Below are positions 44,536 to 55,215 of a stretch of 56,735 bases of DNA, one piece after another. The notes beneath the pieces are model-generated. The model was not told the DNA's origin and searched no databases. It saw nothing but the letters and a program-made list of their open reading frames with translations. Position numbers and translations under genes: made by a program. The DNA is from Phoronis australis (Eukaryota > Phoronida > Phoronidae): the NCBI GenBank assembly GCA_002633005.1, contig NMRA01000079.1:1-56735 (forward strand). The letters run 5' to 3'. Numbering within the stretch: position 1 is the stretch's first letter; each line of letters begins with the position of its first letter.

Positions 44536-45042
44536 GGGGTGCAGTGAATCAGTCCCAAATAGCGACTCCACTGTTCCCTAAAACTACTACGTTTTTGGGA
44601 GTTTTCTACATTGAATTCTCAATATGATTGAAAATAAGTAGGGATATTTTCATGCAATGTGTCTAATTTAAGGACTAAGTCCCTAAATGTTTTGACTGAA
44701 TTAAGAGCTCAGTTTTTAGTAATATCATTATATAACGTCATAAGTCAAAAGAGGAACTCATAATCAAGATAAAAAGATAGAAAATATAAAAACTGTGAGC
44801 AAAAAACAAAAAGATGCCTAAAAGATTTACCAACTCAATTGAGTACAGGCGGATAAAGGGTGGGGGTCAAAGGGGTCTGGACCCCCCATTTTCCTTGATT
44901 GTAGTGATATCAATGCTAGAATTTTCAAATTGTTGACTTGGCCACCTTTCTTAAAAAATCATTATCCGGCCCCCCCTTTAAAAAATCCTAGATATGACCA
45001 TGTTGGGTCGATATTTGGGACAGTTTCATGTAAATGGGCACA
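44536..45042. mobile_element. MITE family M, copy 1, with nested CAGGCGGAT element
   Basis: Shares GAATCAGTCCCAAATAG..ACTC, GAGCTCAGTTTTTAGTAATATC, GTCATAAGTCAAA, AACTCAT(A/G)ATCAAGAT and the end ATGTAAATGGGCACAG with copy 2 at 52005-52356. Ends are inverted repeats (GTGCCC..CATGAAACWGTCCC). The extra ~150 bp between about 44848 and 44998 begins CAGGCGGATAAAGG, ends ATCCTAGATATG and is G/C-homopolymer rich, like the MITE at 22645, so it is probably a nested insertion. Confidence 0.65.
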
Positions 45043-45679
45043 GACATAACTGCTTGAATCTAGAACGTCTTTAAGTTGTGAATTTTCGAAAGAAAGATCT
45101 ACTAATGTTTCCATTTTATTTTTAAACAAAGTTTGTAAGTTGAAAGGTTACATAATTAATTGTTAATTAATTGATATTAACACCTGGAATATTGGGGGAA
45201 GAAAGCTATCTCTGCCCCCAACCTTTCAATTGGTCGGGGGGCACCCCCACTCCTGTCTCTTCTTCTGCAGATCCATTTGATGTTTATTACATTCCTGACC
45301 CCCCTGGACAAAATCCTACAGGTTTGGTACCTGCACATTCTTCAATAACCTACTTTCATCTGCTCAGCTCTTATTACTTAGTCTCCGGCCTCTTGCTTAT
45401 GATGTATTTCTCGTAATTCACATTACCTTTGCTGCCCACATTTTTCTTGGTTTACTCTATATTTTGCCTATGTGTATTTTTCCATTACAGTGCTCGTGTT
45501 TTTTGTTTTTAATATTTTAAAAAAGACACTTCACTGACAATTTTGAATTTGACAAACAAAGATTGGCCATAGTCAATGTCTTGCGTACTTCGTCGGCCCA
45601 CACACACCCGCTAGGTGTCGCCACGGTCCATGACGCAACAATGGCGGCGGCCTTGGTGAATAGTCTTGTTAGCGTCTTT
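45043..45679. other. Gene-free stretch
   Basis: An 81-codon frame (45171-45416) starts in a GGGGGGCACCCCC region and shows no domain. Nothing else recognised. Confidence 0.4.
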
Positions 45680-46385
45680 GGTACAATCTATTTCTAGGGA
45701 CGAACTCCTGGTCCCTAAGGACCAGATGAATACGCAAGATAAGAACATGTTCATTCCTTTTGTCACTACTTTTCATCACAGTGTGAGCAGAACTCTGAAT
45801 AGGATTATTGATGAACTCAGTCCGCTGTTAGACGACGAGTACTTAACTAGGGCTTTCCCCTTGATGCCCCGTTTGGTTTTTAGACAGCCTCCCAATCTTA
45901 GGACTGAATCTGCTAGTTAGAAGCAGGTTCATTACCATAGATCACCATGCAAGAGGTTAGCTCTGTGAGATGTGACAAACCCAGGTGCTTGACTTGCACC
46001 CACATATCAGGGGAGTCAGTCACAAGTCGCTATGGTGTCTCGTGAGATCAGAGAAAAATTTTCGTGCTCGAGTGCGGGCATTGTTTATCTTATTAGATGT
46101 GATAAATGTCCCTACGCGTGGTACTTTGGGGAGACTTGTAACTCGTTACGCACTACTATGAACGGCCATAGGCAGACGATTCTCACAATAATAGGTCGAT
46201 TCCTCATTGGTTAACATTTCAACCTCCTGGGCCATACTACCAGTGACGTCAATGTACTTTTAGTCAAAGGTGGACTTTTGGACATTTACGCACGTAGAAA
46301 ATGCGAGGCTGAATTCATCGCAAAGTTTAACACTCACGCCAGAGGCCTAAACAGAGACATAGGGGTTCTGTCTCACTACAAGTCT
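45680..46385 (+). pseudogene. Penelope-like retroelement, 3' part with GIY-YIG endonuclease
   Basis: Successive frames give the post-RT region of a Penelope-like element: FIPFVTTFHHSVSRTLNRII, FPLMPRLVFRQPPNLRT, a Cys-rich linker (RCDKPRCLTCTHISG), FSCSSAGIVYLIRCDKCPYAW, then YFGET (usually YIGET), the GIY-YIG endonuclease core with LRTTMNGHRQ, and a terminal ARRKCEAEFIAKFNTHARGLN-type helix ahead of the stop. Such elements use this nuclease to nick target DNA. Frameshifts and stops near 45920 and 46215 inactivate it, and the reverse transcriptase upstream is missing (5' truncation). The ATGGCGGCGGCC at about 45641 just upstream is not linked in frame to anything long. Confidence 0.85.
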
Positions 46386-46432
46386 CCCCCTCTCCCCCTC
46401 CCCCCCTCTCCCCNNNCCCCTCCCCCCTCCCG
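46384..46432. repeat. C/T-rich low-complexity tract with 3-N gap
   Basis: Run of CCCCTC-type repeats containing NNN at 46414-46416, immediately after the Penelope-like coding remnant. Confidence 0.9.
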
Positions 46433-47335
46433 TGTAAACATTATGTTATCACTCCACCTCTGATAGCTAGATTAAACAATTGGCATTCAAGTACAGCTGA
46501 AACCATGTAGGAATTCAAAAAAGTAAGCACGTAAATTCTTGGCCGACTTTAAAAGTAGAAGAAATAATTGAAAATAAATTCAAATTTGCAGGACATGAAA
46601 ACTTTCATTTGAACAAAAGACTTCGGCAAGATAAGGGCTGTATTTTATTCTGCAATCATGAATACAGTGTTAGCTGAGTGAGACTAATCAGAACTTTTCA
46701 CAAATATGTACTGACGAACACCAACGATATATAAACACGATAGCGGCGGTATGGCCAGTAAATATTCCTTACAGTAAATACACAGCATATGGACACAACA
46801 TAACAGAGTGACACTTCAATGGCATCTCATCATTACATACTATGCGCGAAATGTAGTAGAACAGTCATTAATGAAGTTTTGAAGTGTGTAGCTCTAAGCT
46901 AGTTAAATACTCCCCTCATCAAGTTCTTTAAACGGAAAAGTAAAACACCGTATTTCATTAATTTGTGGCACTCGCACGTTACAAAAGGACATTATATGTT
47001 CAACGGTCAAAAGCATAGTTTTGGATGTTATTGTTGACTTAGACGTATATCCTAAGTTTACGTAGGATATTTTGTATCTAACAAAAATCAGTTATTGAAA
47101 ATTTATAATTCTCGCCGTTCTGCCAGATATTCGCTGAATCAATGCTGCTGTCTATCATTTTAACTCGCATATCGCATCGGTTAAGGCTCAGACGTCAGTT
47201 TTCAAGCGTTTCCGAAGAATTACTTTTCTCGCTGATAATGTTGCTGCATGATTGCGAAAGTCGGAACAACAATTGCTATAACCGGGTGTTTTGACAATAC
47301 GACTTGCAAGTTCCACATTTCAGTGTATATTGTAT
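46433..47335. other. Gene-free stretch downstream of the GPCR gene
   Basis: AT-rich sequence with no domain, RNA gene or repeat recognised. Confidence 0.45.
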
Positions 47336-47341
47336 TTTATT
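47336..47341 (-). terminator. Polyadenylation signal of the GPCR gene
   Basis: AATAAA on the minus strand (TTAATAAAATAC context), about 40 bp after the stop codon, giving a short 3'UTR. Confidence 0.55.
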
Positions 47342-47381
47342 AAACAAACATTCAATAGCAACACCTGGAAACAGCAACGTT

Positions 47382-49991
47382 TTACGTAGAACTGACACTA
47401 GTATTGCCAGTGACAGAGCGCCTTGGTCTCATGTTAACTGCATCATGACCAGTGGTAGGACGATTTTCTTTAGTCATACATGTAAATCCCAGCGCATGTA
47501 GAACATTCCTAGAGCAAACAAAGGAAACGAAAACAAACACACCTTGACTCGCGTTAAGTACTGTGAAGATATACCACGCTACTGTATTGTTTACTGCCAT
47601 GGCCACGAACCCAAAAATCCACGTTATCCCTAGGAGAATAAACAATTTTAAGTACATTAGAACCTCGTCCTGTGTGGAATTTCGTTGAGCTATTCCAGCT
47701 GTTCTGGATACTTTGAGGGATCCATGCAGAGAATATAAAATAAGAAAATATAAGATCACGTTAGCCAATGCAAAGCCTCCAACCGGGGCAACGAACAGAA
47801 TCAGCATTGCGTTAATACGAGAAAACCAGCATTGGCCTCTGAAGGAGAATTCGGGTTTAAATTGATCAGCCACATCACTATAGTCGAGAATTAATGAAGT
47901 AAACGCAATCAGCGCCGGAACAAAAGTGGCATAACACCAGCAGATGAGAAGGGAACGTTTGTGCCTACGTTGTGGCTCTAAGAGAAATCGGAATGTCAGC
48001 CACGTGTCTACAGCTATCACGTTCATCCATGCAAATACAGACAGATACGCCCATTGAGTGAGAGCTGCTAGTGTCTCGCACAGCCAAGGAATGGCGCCGG
48101 TGACTGAGCGCAGTAGAAAGAATAAATCAGCCAAGAATAACTGTAAAACTAGACAGAACTGTAGTTTTCCAGGAAGCGTACGATAAACGGGGCAAAGTGG
48201 TTGAAGTGACAAGCGAATAAGAAGACAAAATTCTGAGAGAACAAGACACGCTAAAGTTACTTTTCCCAATGCTGAGTTGTTAGAATTTTGAATTTTAATG
48301 TATTCTGTTTGATTTTCCGGTACGAAGTTGTCGAGACAAACCAATAAACTGCCGTTTACATTAGAAACATCATTTCGTGGAACCGTGCCACCTAGATCTT
48401 GCAAAATTAAATAGCTATTATTTGAAGTGACCATTCCATCATACTCAGTTAAGTTTTTACATGCAGACGTATTCTTGTAGCTGTGCTCATAATTTCCTAA
48501 ACAATCACTATTGTCAACAGTTATATTAATGATATGACCAAGAGATTCAGAGATAAATGTCTCATTTAACTGAGATTTAAACAACAGTACCTCTGCCCTG
48601 GCTGTTTTTTCAGTGCACGGAACATTTAATCTTTGCATGAAAATCACTGTTAACACATACTGGAAAGCAATTAAAGGTTCATTCTTTTCTTCTTGTTTTG
48701 TTTGATAATACTTGAATTTCAGGTATGGATATGGACCTTGAAAAACATTCGTATAATCAGGTCGAGTATTCATATTAAATAATTTTTCAAGACATTTTTC
48801 TATTTGGCTTGTCAAACGATCACCGTCGAGATACATTTCGTTACCTCTATTCGTGTTAGGTCCTGCAATAAAAACTGGTTTCAAACTCTGATACTTGATG
48901 ACAACTTTTACCTGGAAAAGTCTAAATTTTGGAACGCAGTCTCCGTCCCTTAATTGATAGTCGTCTTTGCACTCCGTGGCTTGACATTCTGTAAGATCGC
49001 CCTCTCTACACATCACCAAAGACGATTTCTGGGTATTTATTCTTGATCCCAAAGTGTCTGAAACGCCAATTCGGAGGTTTCCTGCACTATTTATATCAAG
49101 TAGCAGTGAGAACGAAAATTTTTCGTAATCGTCATCTATGGAGGAGTCGTCCTTTATTGTTAACGGAAAGTGACATAATAATGTGGGGTGGCCCTCTTTT
49201 AAAGCATCATTGCATACAGTACAGAAATAATTTTTGTAATAAGCTCTGGGGTCATTCTTAGTAAAAATAGTCTGCGTAGATCTGCATAGTTCTATAAGAT
49301 TCTTGGACTTGCATCCAGACGGACAGCTGTCAATAATTTTTGCATCACACTTTCTTCGGCTTCCTTTTCTGTTTTTTGTAACGAACCTGCATAATGGGTC
49401 GTCGAGGCGTTTCGAAAACTCCCTCATACTGCCGTCAATCGGTGAAGATGCCTTTTCCTGACACTTTATTACGAACGACCAAAAAGTTACATTCACGACA
49501 CCGTTGCATCGAGCACAATAATAATTTCTGTATTGCATTCCAGTCAAGGTATCCGTTACTGGCACCCTGTTTATTATGGCTTTGTCTGTATTTAGACACT
49601 CGCGAATAAAATTACCATGTCCATGCTGCTCAGGGCAACCATGGACCATGAGCGCATGGGAGTAACAAGTCATTGGTAGTGCAACCTTGGCAGCTGTCTT
49701 CGCCTGAGCTGGACATAAATCCCAGAAATCGCTACAGCAGTCGCCATAGGTGGCACACCACGCATCGCAAGAACATGTTCGTCGCACAAACTCGATGTGC
49801 TCGCCACAGGCCTTGTTACATGTGGTTCGAGAATTGTGTTTATTGCACGCCCTCGTTTTTTCCTTGAAAAACGGTTCGTTTAAGTTTTTCATGCCATCGC
49901 AAGCTAATAGTCCTTGTGCTGTTGGCAAACTGCATGTAAAGGCGAACGTTGCGAGCCAGAATACCAGACGGATCAAGCTGAAACGGTTCAT
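47382..49991 (-). CDS. Adhesion/Methuselah-type (class B) GPCR with somatomedin B domain, 869 aa
   Basis: Predicted cell-surface 7TM receptor from one uninterrupted exon. The chosen ATG (49991) gives a signal peptide (MNRFSLIRLVFWLATFAFTC). An in-frame ATG 13 codons upstream lies within an apparent splice acceptor. Residues about 47-94 form a somatomedin B domain with its cysteine pattern (CNKACG, CSCDAWC, GDCC, LC). A long Cys-rich, N-glycosylated ectodomain follows to about 570. The 7TM (about 575-827) has class B hallmarks: ECL1 Cys (PWLCETL) with ECL2 QCWF, TM6 LGITWIFGF and TM7 NASQGVFVF. No GPS autoproteolysis motif (C-x-W ... HLT/S) is visible before TM1, as in Methuselah-like receptors, so the receptor is probably uncleaved. 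The 40-residue tail is Ser/Thr/Arg-rich. Ligand unknown. Absence of stops suggests a live gene. Confidence 0.92.
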   Translation of the reverse strand: MNRFSLIRLVFWLATFAFTCSLPTAQGLLACDGMKNLNEPFFKEKTRACNKHNSRTTCNKACGEHIEFVRRTCSCDAWCATYGDCCSDFWDLCPAQAKTAAKVALPMTCYSHALMVHGCPEQHGHGNFIRECLNTDKAIINRVPVTDTLTGMQYRNYYCARCNGVVNVTFWSFVIKCQEKASSPIDGSMREFSKRLDDPLCRFVTKNRKGSRRKCDAKIIDSCPSGCKSKNLIELCRSTQTIFTKNDPRAYYKNYFCTVCNDALKEGHPTLLCHFPLTIKDDSSIDDDYEKFSFSLLLDINSAGNLRIGVSDTLGSRINTQKSSLVMCREGDLTECQATECKDDYQLRDGDCVPKFRLFQVKVVIKYQSLKPVFIAGPNTNRGNEMYLDGDRLTSQIEKCLEKLFNMNTRPDYTNVFQGPYPYLKFKYYQTKQEEKNEPLIAFQYVLTVIFMQRLNVPCTEKTARAEVLLFKSQLNETFISESLGHIINITVDNSDCLGNYEHSYKNTSACKNLTEYDGMVTSNNSYLILQDLGGTVPRNDVSNVNGSLLVCLDNFVPENQTEYIKIQNSNNSALGKVTLACLVLSEFCLLIRLSLQPLCPVYRTLPGKLQFCLVLQLFLADLFFLLRSVTGAIPWLCETLAALTQWAYLSVFAWMNVIAVDTWLTFRFLLEPQRRHKRSLLICWCYATFVPALIAFTSLILDYSDVADQFKPEFSFRGQCWFSRINAMLILFVAPVGGFALANVILYFLILYSLHGSLKVSRTAGIAQRNSTQDEVLMYLKLFILLGITWIFGFVAMAVNNTVAWYIFTVLNASQGVFVFVSFVCSRNVLHALGFTCMTKENRPTTGHDAVNMRPRRSVTGNTSVSST

Positions 49992-50007
49992 ATCGATTGA
50001 TAAACAG

Positions 50008-50030
50008 CTGTAAACAATGAATAATCTCAC
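50008..50030 (-). promoter_or_regulatory. Predicted 3' splice site upstream of the GPCR start codon
   Basis: TTCATTGTTTACAG on the minus strand ends at 50008, 16 nt before the ATG at 49991, implying a 5'UTR intron. The pyrimidine tract is modest. Confidence 0.4.
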
Positions 50031-51340
50031 AACCGATTGTCCTTTTTATTCTACTGGCTCTAATTTCCTGGGTGTTGTTAATATTCAAGTAGTTAAGCTA
50101 ATTTATCATCCGACATGTTTTAATAGAGGCCACTTCAGCGTTCACTTAACAAGGCAAACAAAATTCGACACAGCATTATCAGTAATTCGTGCTGAAATGT
50201 TTGTAAAAAGTCAAACACTCCTGGGGTTACCTTTTGTTAAACCTTCGTATCTCTGCCCTCTATTGCCTCTACCTTCTCGTTTACTCGTTCTCACGGTTCT
50301 CAGTGACGTTTGTTTAGTTATGATAACATCAATTAGACAAATTCCAAACCAATCTTTACGTGGAAATCGTATTCAGTACCAGTAGTTGCTTTAAAAAGGC
50401 TTACGTGAAAGTCGTCAAAATATTGCTTAAACAATTTCTGACATAACTACCACTGGCAACGCCTAATGCGCAGTATTTCACTTTCCACTCTAAGGAAATT
50501 TCAAGAAAAATCACAAAATTCTGAAATAGATGCAGTGTTTTTAATCCCCCTCAAACATTTGATAAATTTGTGCATGCGCTCGCAGTCAGTTGCTTGAGGG
50601 TAAAGTTTACATTTTCCATATAAGGGAAATGTGATGAGTCTACATTGTATGTCCAGCTATACCAAATAAGGAGACGTCCTTTGCGTTGCGGGAGAAAAAT
50701 CGACGAAGTGGTGAGCAGTTGACAGATCGTTATTTTGAAATTAATTTGAAGAAAATGTTTTGATATCAACACAAATTAAAATCTTTATCGTAATCTATTT
50801 TGCCCGGGGTTCGCCACGAGCTATGTAGCAGAGTAAAACAAGAGGAGGATTGCGAATATTGTCATTTATTGTGACGTAAATAGATAAAACTAACTAAGAC
50901 TCTGCAAGATGGGCATGGACAAAACGCCCACCGGCGTGTACAATGAATAGCCCTGAAAGAGGGAACAAAACAAAAGAACTGCCTGAAGGGCTTAAAGGAA
51001 AAGTACAGAACATGAACACAAAACTTGAAAAAACCTAACAGGAAATGTAAATGAGAAAAGAGAAAGTGGAACCGACACCCGGGATGGGGGGTGGGGAAAA
51101 ATGCAGAGAACGAACGTAGGTCTTGTAGACGACGAGGTAGGTGGCTGAATGAGAGAGACCACGTTGAACTGAACAAAGGAAATATGGGCGACCAATCAGG
51201 TGTCGTGTAGAGAAATGTATGAGTACAAAAGTAGGCCCTTGAGGCTATAAATAGAGATGAGTAATGCAAAATAAACCCTAAGGACTGGTATCAAAATAAA
51301 GAGACAAATGTCAAAATAATGACGATAAATGCATTTAACA
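50031..51340. other. Upstream region of the GPCR gene, with one remnant block
   Basis: Apart from a block at 50560-50770 that resembles 54100-54310 on the minus strand (SKHFLQINFKITICQL versus SKHFSFRFKFHKTICQL), no gene is recognised. The 135-codon frame at 50862-51269 (-) is F/S/P rich with no domain and overlaps another open frame. Confidence 0.35.
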
Positions 51341-51500
51341 AGTTAAATTTAATTTAGGAACAAACCCCAAAAATACCCGGTGAGCAGGTTGAATTCTGTT
51401 TCAGTGGCAAAGAACCACTTTGAGTATTGCTATTTAGCTTGTTTATGGTGTTCCAGACCTCTTTAACGTTTAAATTGAGGTAACTTGGGAGATTAAAGTT
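50560..51500 (-). repeat. Duplicated coding-like remnant, copy 1
   Basis: On the minus strand, block A (51350-51500; WNTINKLNSNTQSGSLPLKQ) precedes block B (50560-50770; KHFLQINFKITICQL). The same two blocks in the same order occur at 54090-54480. Spacing differs (about 590 bp here, about 20 bp there). Both look like decayed copies of one coding or LINE-associated sequence; family not recognised. Confidence 0.4.
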
Positions 51501-51775
51501 TGAAAGTACTGTAAATCCCATGGCATAACACTCCATTACGTGACATTAGGCGCTCCACTGTGCTTATTAAACCGTTGATTGTTGAATCTACACAAAACTG
51601 GCTGCACGTGTACAAATTGAAATTATTGTGATGTCCTTGAACTGTTGAGTTGAAAAAGCATTATGGAAATGTATGGGACTCCCGGAAAGGGTGTCATGTA
51701 GTTCTTGGGAAAGTATTTGTGAGTAATTCTAGCATTAATGGGAAAACAACTATCAAGTTGTCTCTGGTAAACTTA

Positions 51776-51880
51776 GATTCCACTCCAGGGCTCCGTTTCA
51801 ACAAAGTTTAGATTTAACTCCAGGGCCTCGTTTCATCAAAGTTTAGATTCCACTCCACAGCTCCGTTTCATCAAAGTTAA
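51776..51880. repeat. Three tandem 35-bp units
   Basis: Units 51776-51810, 51811-51845 and 51846-51880, each GATT..ACTCCA..GCTCCGTTTCA.CAAAGTTTA with 3-5 differences. A partial fourth (CATGAAACGGAGCCC, inverted) is near 51991. Confidence 0.85.
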
Positions 51881-52004
51881 AGTCTCAAAGTTTGATTCTT
51901 GGCATGACGTGAACGGGATTGTTCAACAAGCGCGACAAGACATGTGATGGAATGACGACATTGTTCTTTCGATTCAGACTAAAATATTGCCATGAAACGG
52001 AGCC

Positions 52005-52356
52005 CAGTGCCCGGTTGCATGAAACAGTCCCAAATAGGGACTCGACTAAGTTCCCTTAATCTAAAGCGTGTTTGTGGAGTTGTGAAAACCCTGTTCTTTC
52101 TTATGTTGATAGAGTCCCATTACTAAGTCAATTTTTGGCTTTGATACAAATCAAGTCCCTAATTATCATGACTCCATTAAGGGCTCAGCTTCTAGTGATA
52201 TCGTAAGAAAATGTCATAAGTCAAAGATTAACTCATGATCAAGATGGAATGTTAGAAAAATACAAAATCTGTGAGTAAATAACCAAAAAATAATACAAAA
52301 TTTTACGGAGATTAGTTGACTCCGTAATTGGCACTGCTTCATGCAACTGGGCACAG
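52005..52356. mobile_element. MITE family M, copy 2 (352 bp, ~30-bp terminal inverted repeats)
   Basis: Left end GTGCCCGGTTGCATGAAACA, then GTCCCAAAT; the right end read in complement is CTGTGCCCAGTTGCATGAAG, then CAGTGCCAAT. Internal sequence matches 44536-45042. No coding capacity. Target duplication not resolved. Confidence 0.75.
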
Positions 52357-54089
52357 ACGTCTTGTACATCGATCAAGTGACATTTACGAGCCGGTTTAAA
52401 GTTTTACCAAACACATTCCTATTTTTCTCATGTAGCAAGGGATCTGGTAGTGGTGGGTACGATTGCTTTTTATAAACTCGGTCTTGTTTTGTCAATCACA
52501 CAACAAACCCTGTTACAAAAATCGATCGTATTGTATTACAGTAAGTCGAGTCTGTTTCGTCAACCCTAGTGCCGTCGATTCCTAATCCCGCTAGTGAAAG
52601 GCCGAGGCCCGCATCCGTAATAACGAGGCTCCACACAAGTTAGGCAGATCCAAAAGCTTTCGCGACAAGTGATCAAGCTTCTGTATATGTCCATCATAAA
52701 ATCGTCTGCAAGAATCTGTTGTTGAAAATTTTTAACAACGAGCGAACCACAGTTTTGCAGGAATGAGTTGCACAACATTTTAAAGTACCTGTAATGAAAC
52801 GATTTGACGGTGTGTAGTCATTTCTACAGGTAGTTAGAAAAAACAATTTTGAGTTATAGAAATAGTTTAACAGAAAATAAAAAACCCCAACCACGTGAAC
52901 TTCTAAAAAAGGAATAAACTCCACTTAGACATTAATAAGGTAAAGGCTTAACACGAACTTGTTCCGAGAAGGCTTAAACGCTGCATGCATTTCATACCGT
53001 CGAGTGAGCAATTTTGTCAGGGCATCTAAAAACTTATTCATGGCACGAGGAAATTTTACCCGTCTCAAAATAAACATTTCTTTGGAATACACGTACTCGT
53101 AGAAGCTTGTTGAACTATTTGTTTCAAGTTGATGATATTTAATTTGAAAATTGTTAAAAGAGTGCAGGTTTTCATTACATTTTTTTTGTTTCGTGACTTG
53201 GCAGCACACAGCGTATTAAAACAATTAATGTACTTGTACTGTACAACCTGAGCGTGACGATAAGGCAGGGAAGTATGTTCAAATTGGCCAAACCGAATGA
53301 AAACAAGGTTTGAGTGTTGATCCTACACCGCCAATAAACCAGTTTAAAGTGGCTATTGTAATTTTAGGGGAGTGGTGTACCACTAAATGTTCCCACTAGA
53401 TTAGGCTGATGGCTTTGCAATACCAAAGAAACTGCGTACTTTCATTACCTGTTTGAAGTAACTGAATGTTGTTAAGGGCATTGTAAAGACTACTGGTAGT
53501 TAAACTGCGATGAGAGTTGCACAGTTCAGATATAACTACTTTATTGAGAATGGCCTCACAACTTTTTCCGAGGTTGGTGTGATAATCGAAATACAGTCGA
53601 AATCGATGCTTGTACTTTATTATATAACATTAGCTACTTAACGCTTGTATAACTAGAAATCTCCGCGGAATGGTGTGCTACTGACGAAGGTGGGGAAACA
53701 GACTAGAATTTGGGTGGAACCACGGTAAGAAGTTAATAATTGAAATTGCCAAATTTATACATTTTAATTTCCCACCTATATCTTGTTTGTACACACACAG
53801 ACTCAAAATTTCGTCAAAGTCAAATTGGTTTATCCCGCACTTGCATTGTGGGTGTAACTATTATACATGTGGGAAATGGTATGGAAATTTTTTCATGTTG
53901 TTGACATTATTTTTTATTTTCTCTAATTTTGTCATTCTTCATGAATGTCAATACACCTTGCATCCAAGGTGTTCCTTATATCAAACACATAAGTATGCGT
54001 ATTTATTTATCTGAAACTGACGCTTAAAAGAGGCACGGGAACGAAAACGGGTAATCTTTCAAAAAAGGACGAGGCAAATCTACTTCTTG
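52357..54089. other. No confirmed gene; one coding-like minus-strand frame
   Basis: A 94-codon minus frame (52925-53209) containing SFYEYVYSKEMFILRR and KFPRAMNKFLDALTKLL has a protein-like composition and might be a terminal exon, but no family or splice partner was recognised. Other frames (52566-52924, 53787-54014) have no support. Confidence 0.25.
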
Positions 54090-54480
54090 GAGATGGTAAG
54101 GTGAGAGTTATTCACTTTTGAATATTGCAAAACATTCCAGAAAATAAAACGTCAGATTCACTTTTTTCAAGTACCGACGAACTATAAACTTTTTCATGCC
54201 AATACAGTTTCAAATTGTCCGCATTTAATAACATATAATATGCGCGCTTGTGCTCAAACAAGTCTGGCTGCAGTTGACAGATTGTTTTGTGAAATTTGAA
54301 ACGAAAGGAAAAATGCTTTGACATCGCCGGAAATTCGAAGTGTATGTATCAACGAACAAACCGTATAAATACCCGGTAACAGATTGATTTTGTTTCCATG
54401 GCGGAGATACACTTTGAATAATGAAATTTGATCTGTTCTTCGCGTTCCAGGCATCATTAAAATTAAATCCAAAATGCTAT
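54090..54480 (-). repeat. Duplicated coding-like remnant, copy 2
   Basis: Block A (54340-54480; NFNDAWNAKNRSNF, SPPWKQNQSVTGYLYGLF) and block B (54100-54310; SKHFSFRFKFHKTICQLQ) correspond to the blocks at 51350-51500 and 50560-50770. Here the A frame is open through the matched part. Confidence 0.4.
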
Positions 54481-55215
54481 ATGGTGTAGCCTCCGTGTGA
54501 AAACTACATGTACATGTCCAGAATCAGAGCACATCTGCCTGTACACTTGGATAAAAATTGAGTCAAGCCACGTTCTGACTTGGCGAATAATGACTTTCAA
54601 ACCAATTTTTCAATGGATAAACTCATTGAAGCACATTGAAGTCTAACTGCTGAGATAAAAACCCGACCCTGCCACAGAGTGCACGTCATATCAGCATCTT
54701 GTTGACACCGTTGAAACGCGCGATGTTGCTAGCTGCCTAAGCACAAAGATGAATATGTAAAAGAGATCTCGACAGCGTTGTTATGCACACATGTGCGCTA
54801 CACATCCATGGGCTACACAAGTGCCCAACGTAATCCGATTCTGGTGACCAACCTATTAGGGTTTAAAGTTCATGGGCTTTCACCCGAGCGTTAACAGTTT
54901 TACCTTGTGGCACATTTGCGAACACAGATGATAACCTTAATCACGGCGTCAACATGTCAGTGATTCGTTAGGAAGTAAGACAACTTCTACAGATCAATAA
55001 AGTAGTTATATATTCGGTTTTGCACATATAGTCGGTGGGCCTGATCTCATAGCGTTCATCCTTGTGAGTACTTTGGGGGGGCAACATAGTTTTTTTCTGT
55101 GTGCCTAGATAATATACCTATAAATCAAATTCCAAAAAGTTCCCACGTCTACACTTTTCTATTGAATTGACCAATCAGAGAGCCAGATTGTATTGTTGTG
55201 CTTAGTTACTTCAAT
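54481..55215. other. Gene-free stretch; possible promoter near its end
   Basis: Ends with TTGACCAATCAGAGAGCC (CCAAT-type sequence near 55170) upstream of an ATGGCTGC start context. No other feature seen. Confidence 0.3.

Noticed and set aside
45641-45700. ATGGCGGCGGCC context as start of a host gene
   Set aside because: The frame stops after about 18 codons and downstream sequence is a Penelope-like remnant.
49992-50030. Using the upstream ATG (50030) for the GPCR
   Set aside because: It lies in a likely intron end (GTTTACAG at 50008), and Met at 49991 gives the better signal peptide.
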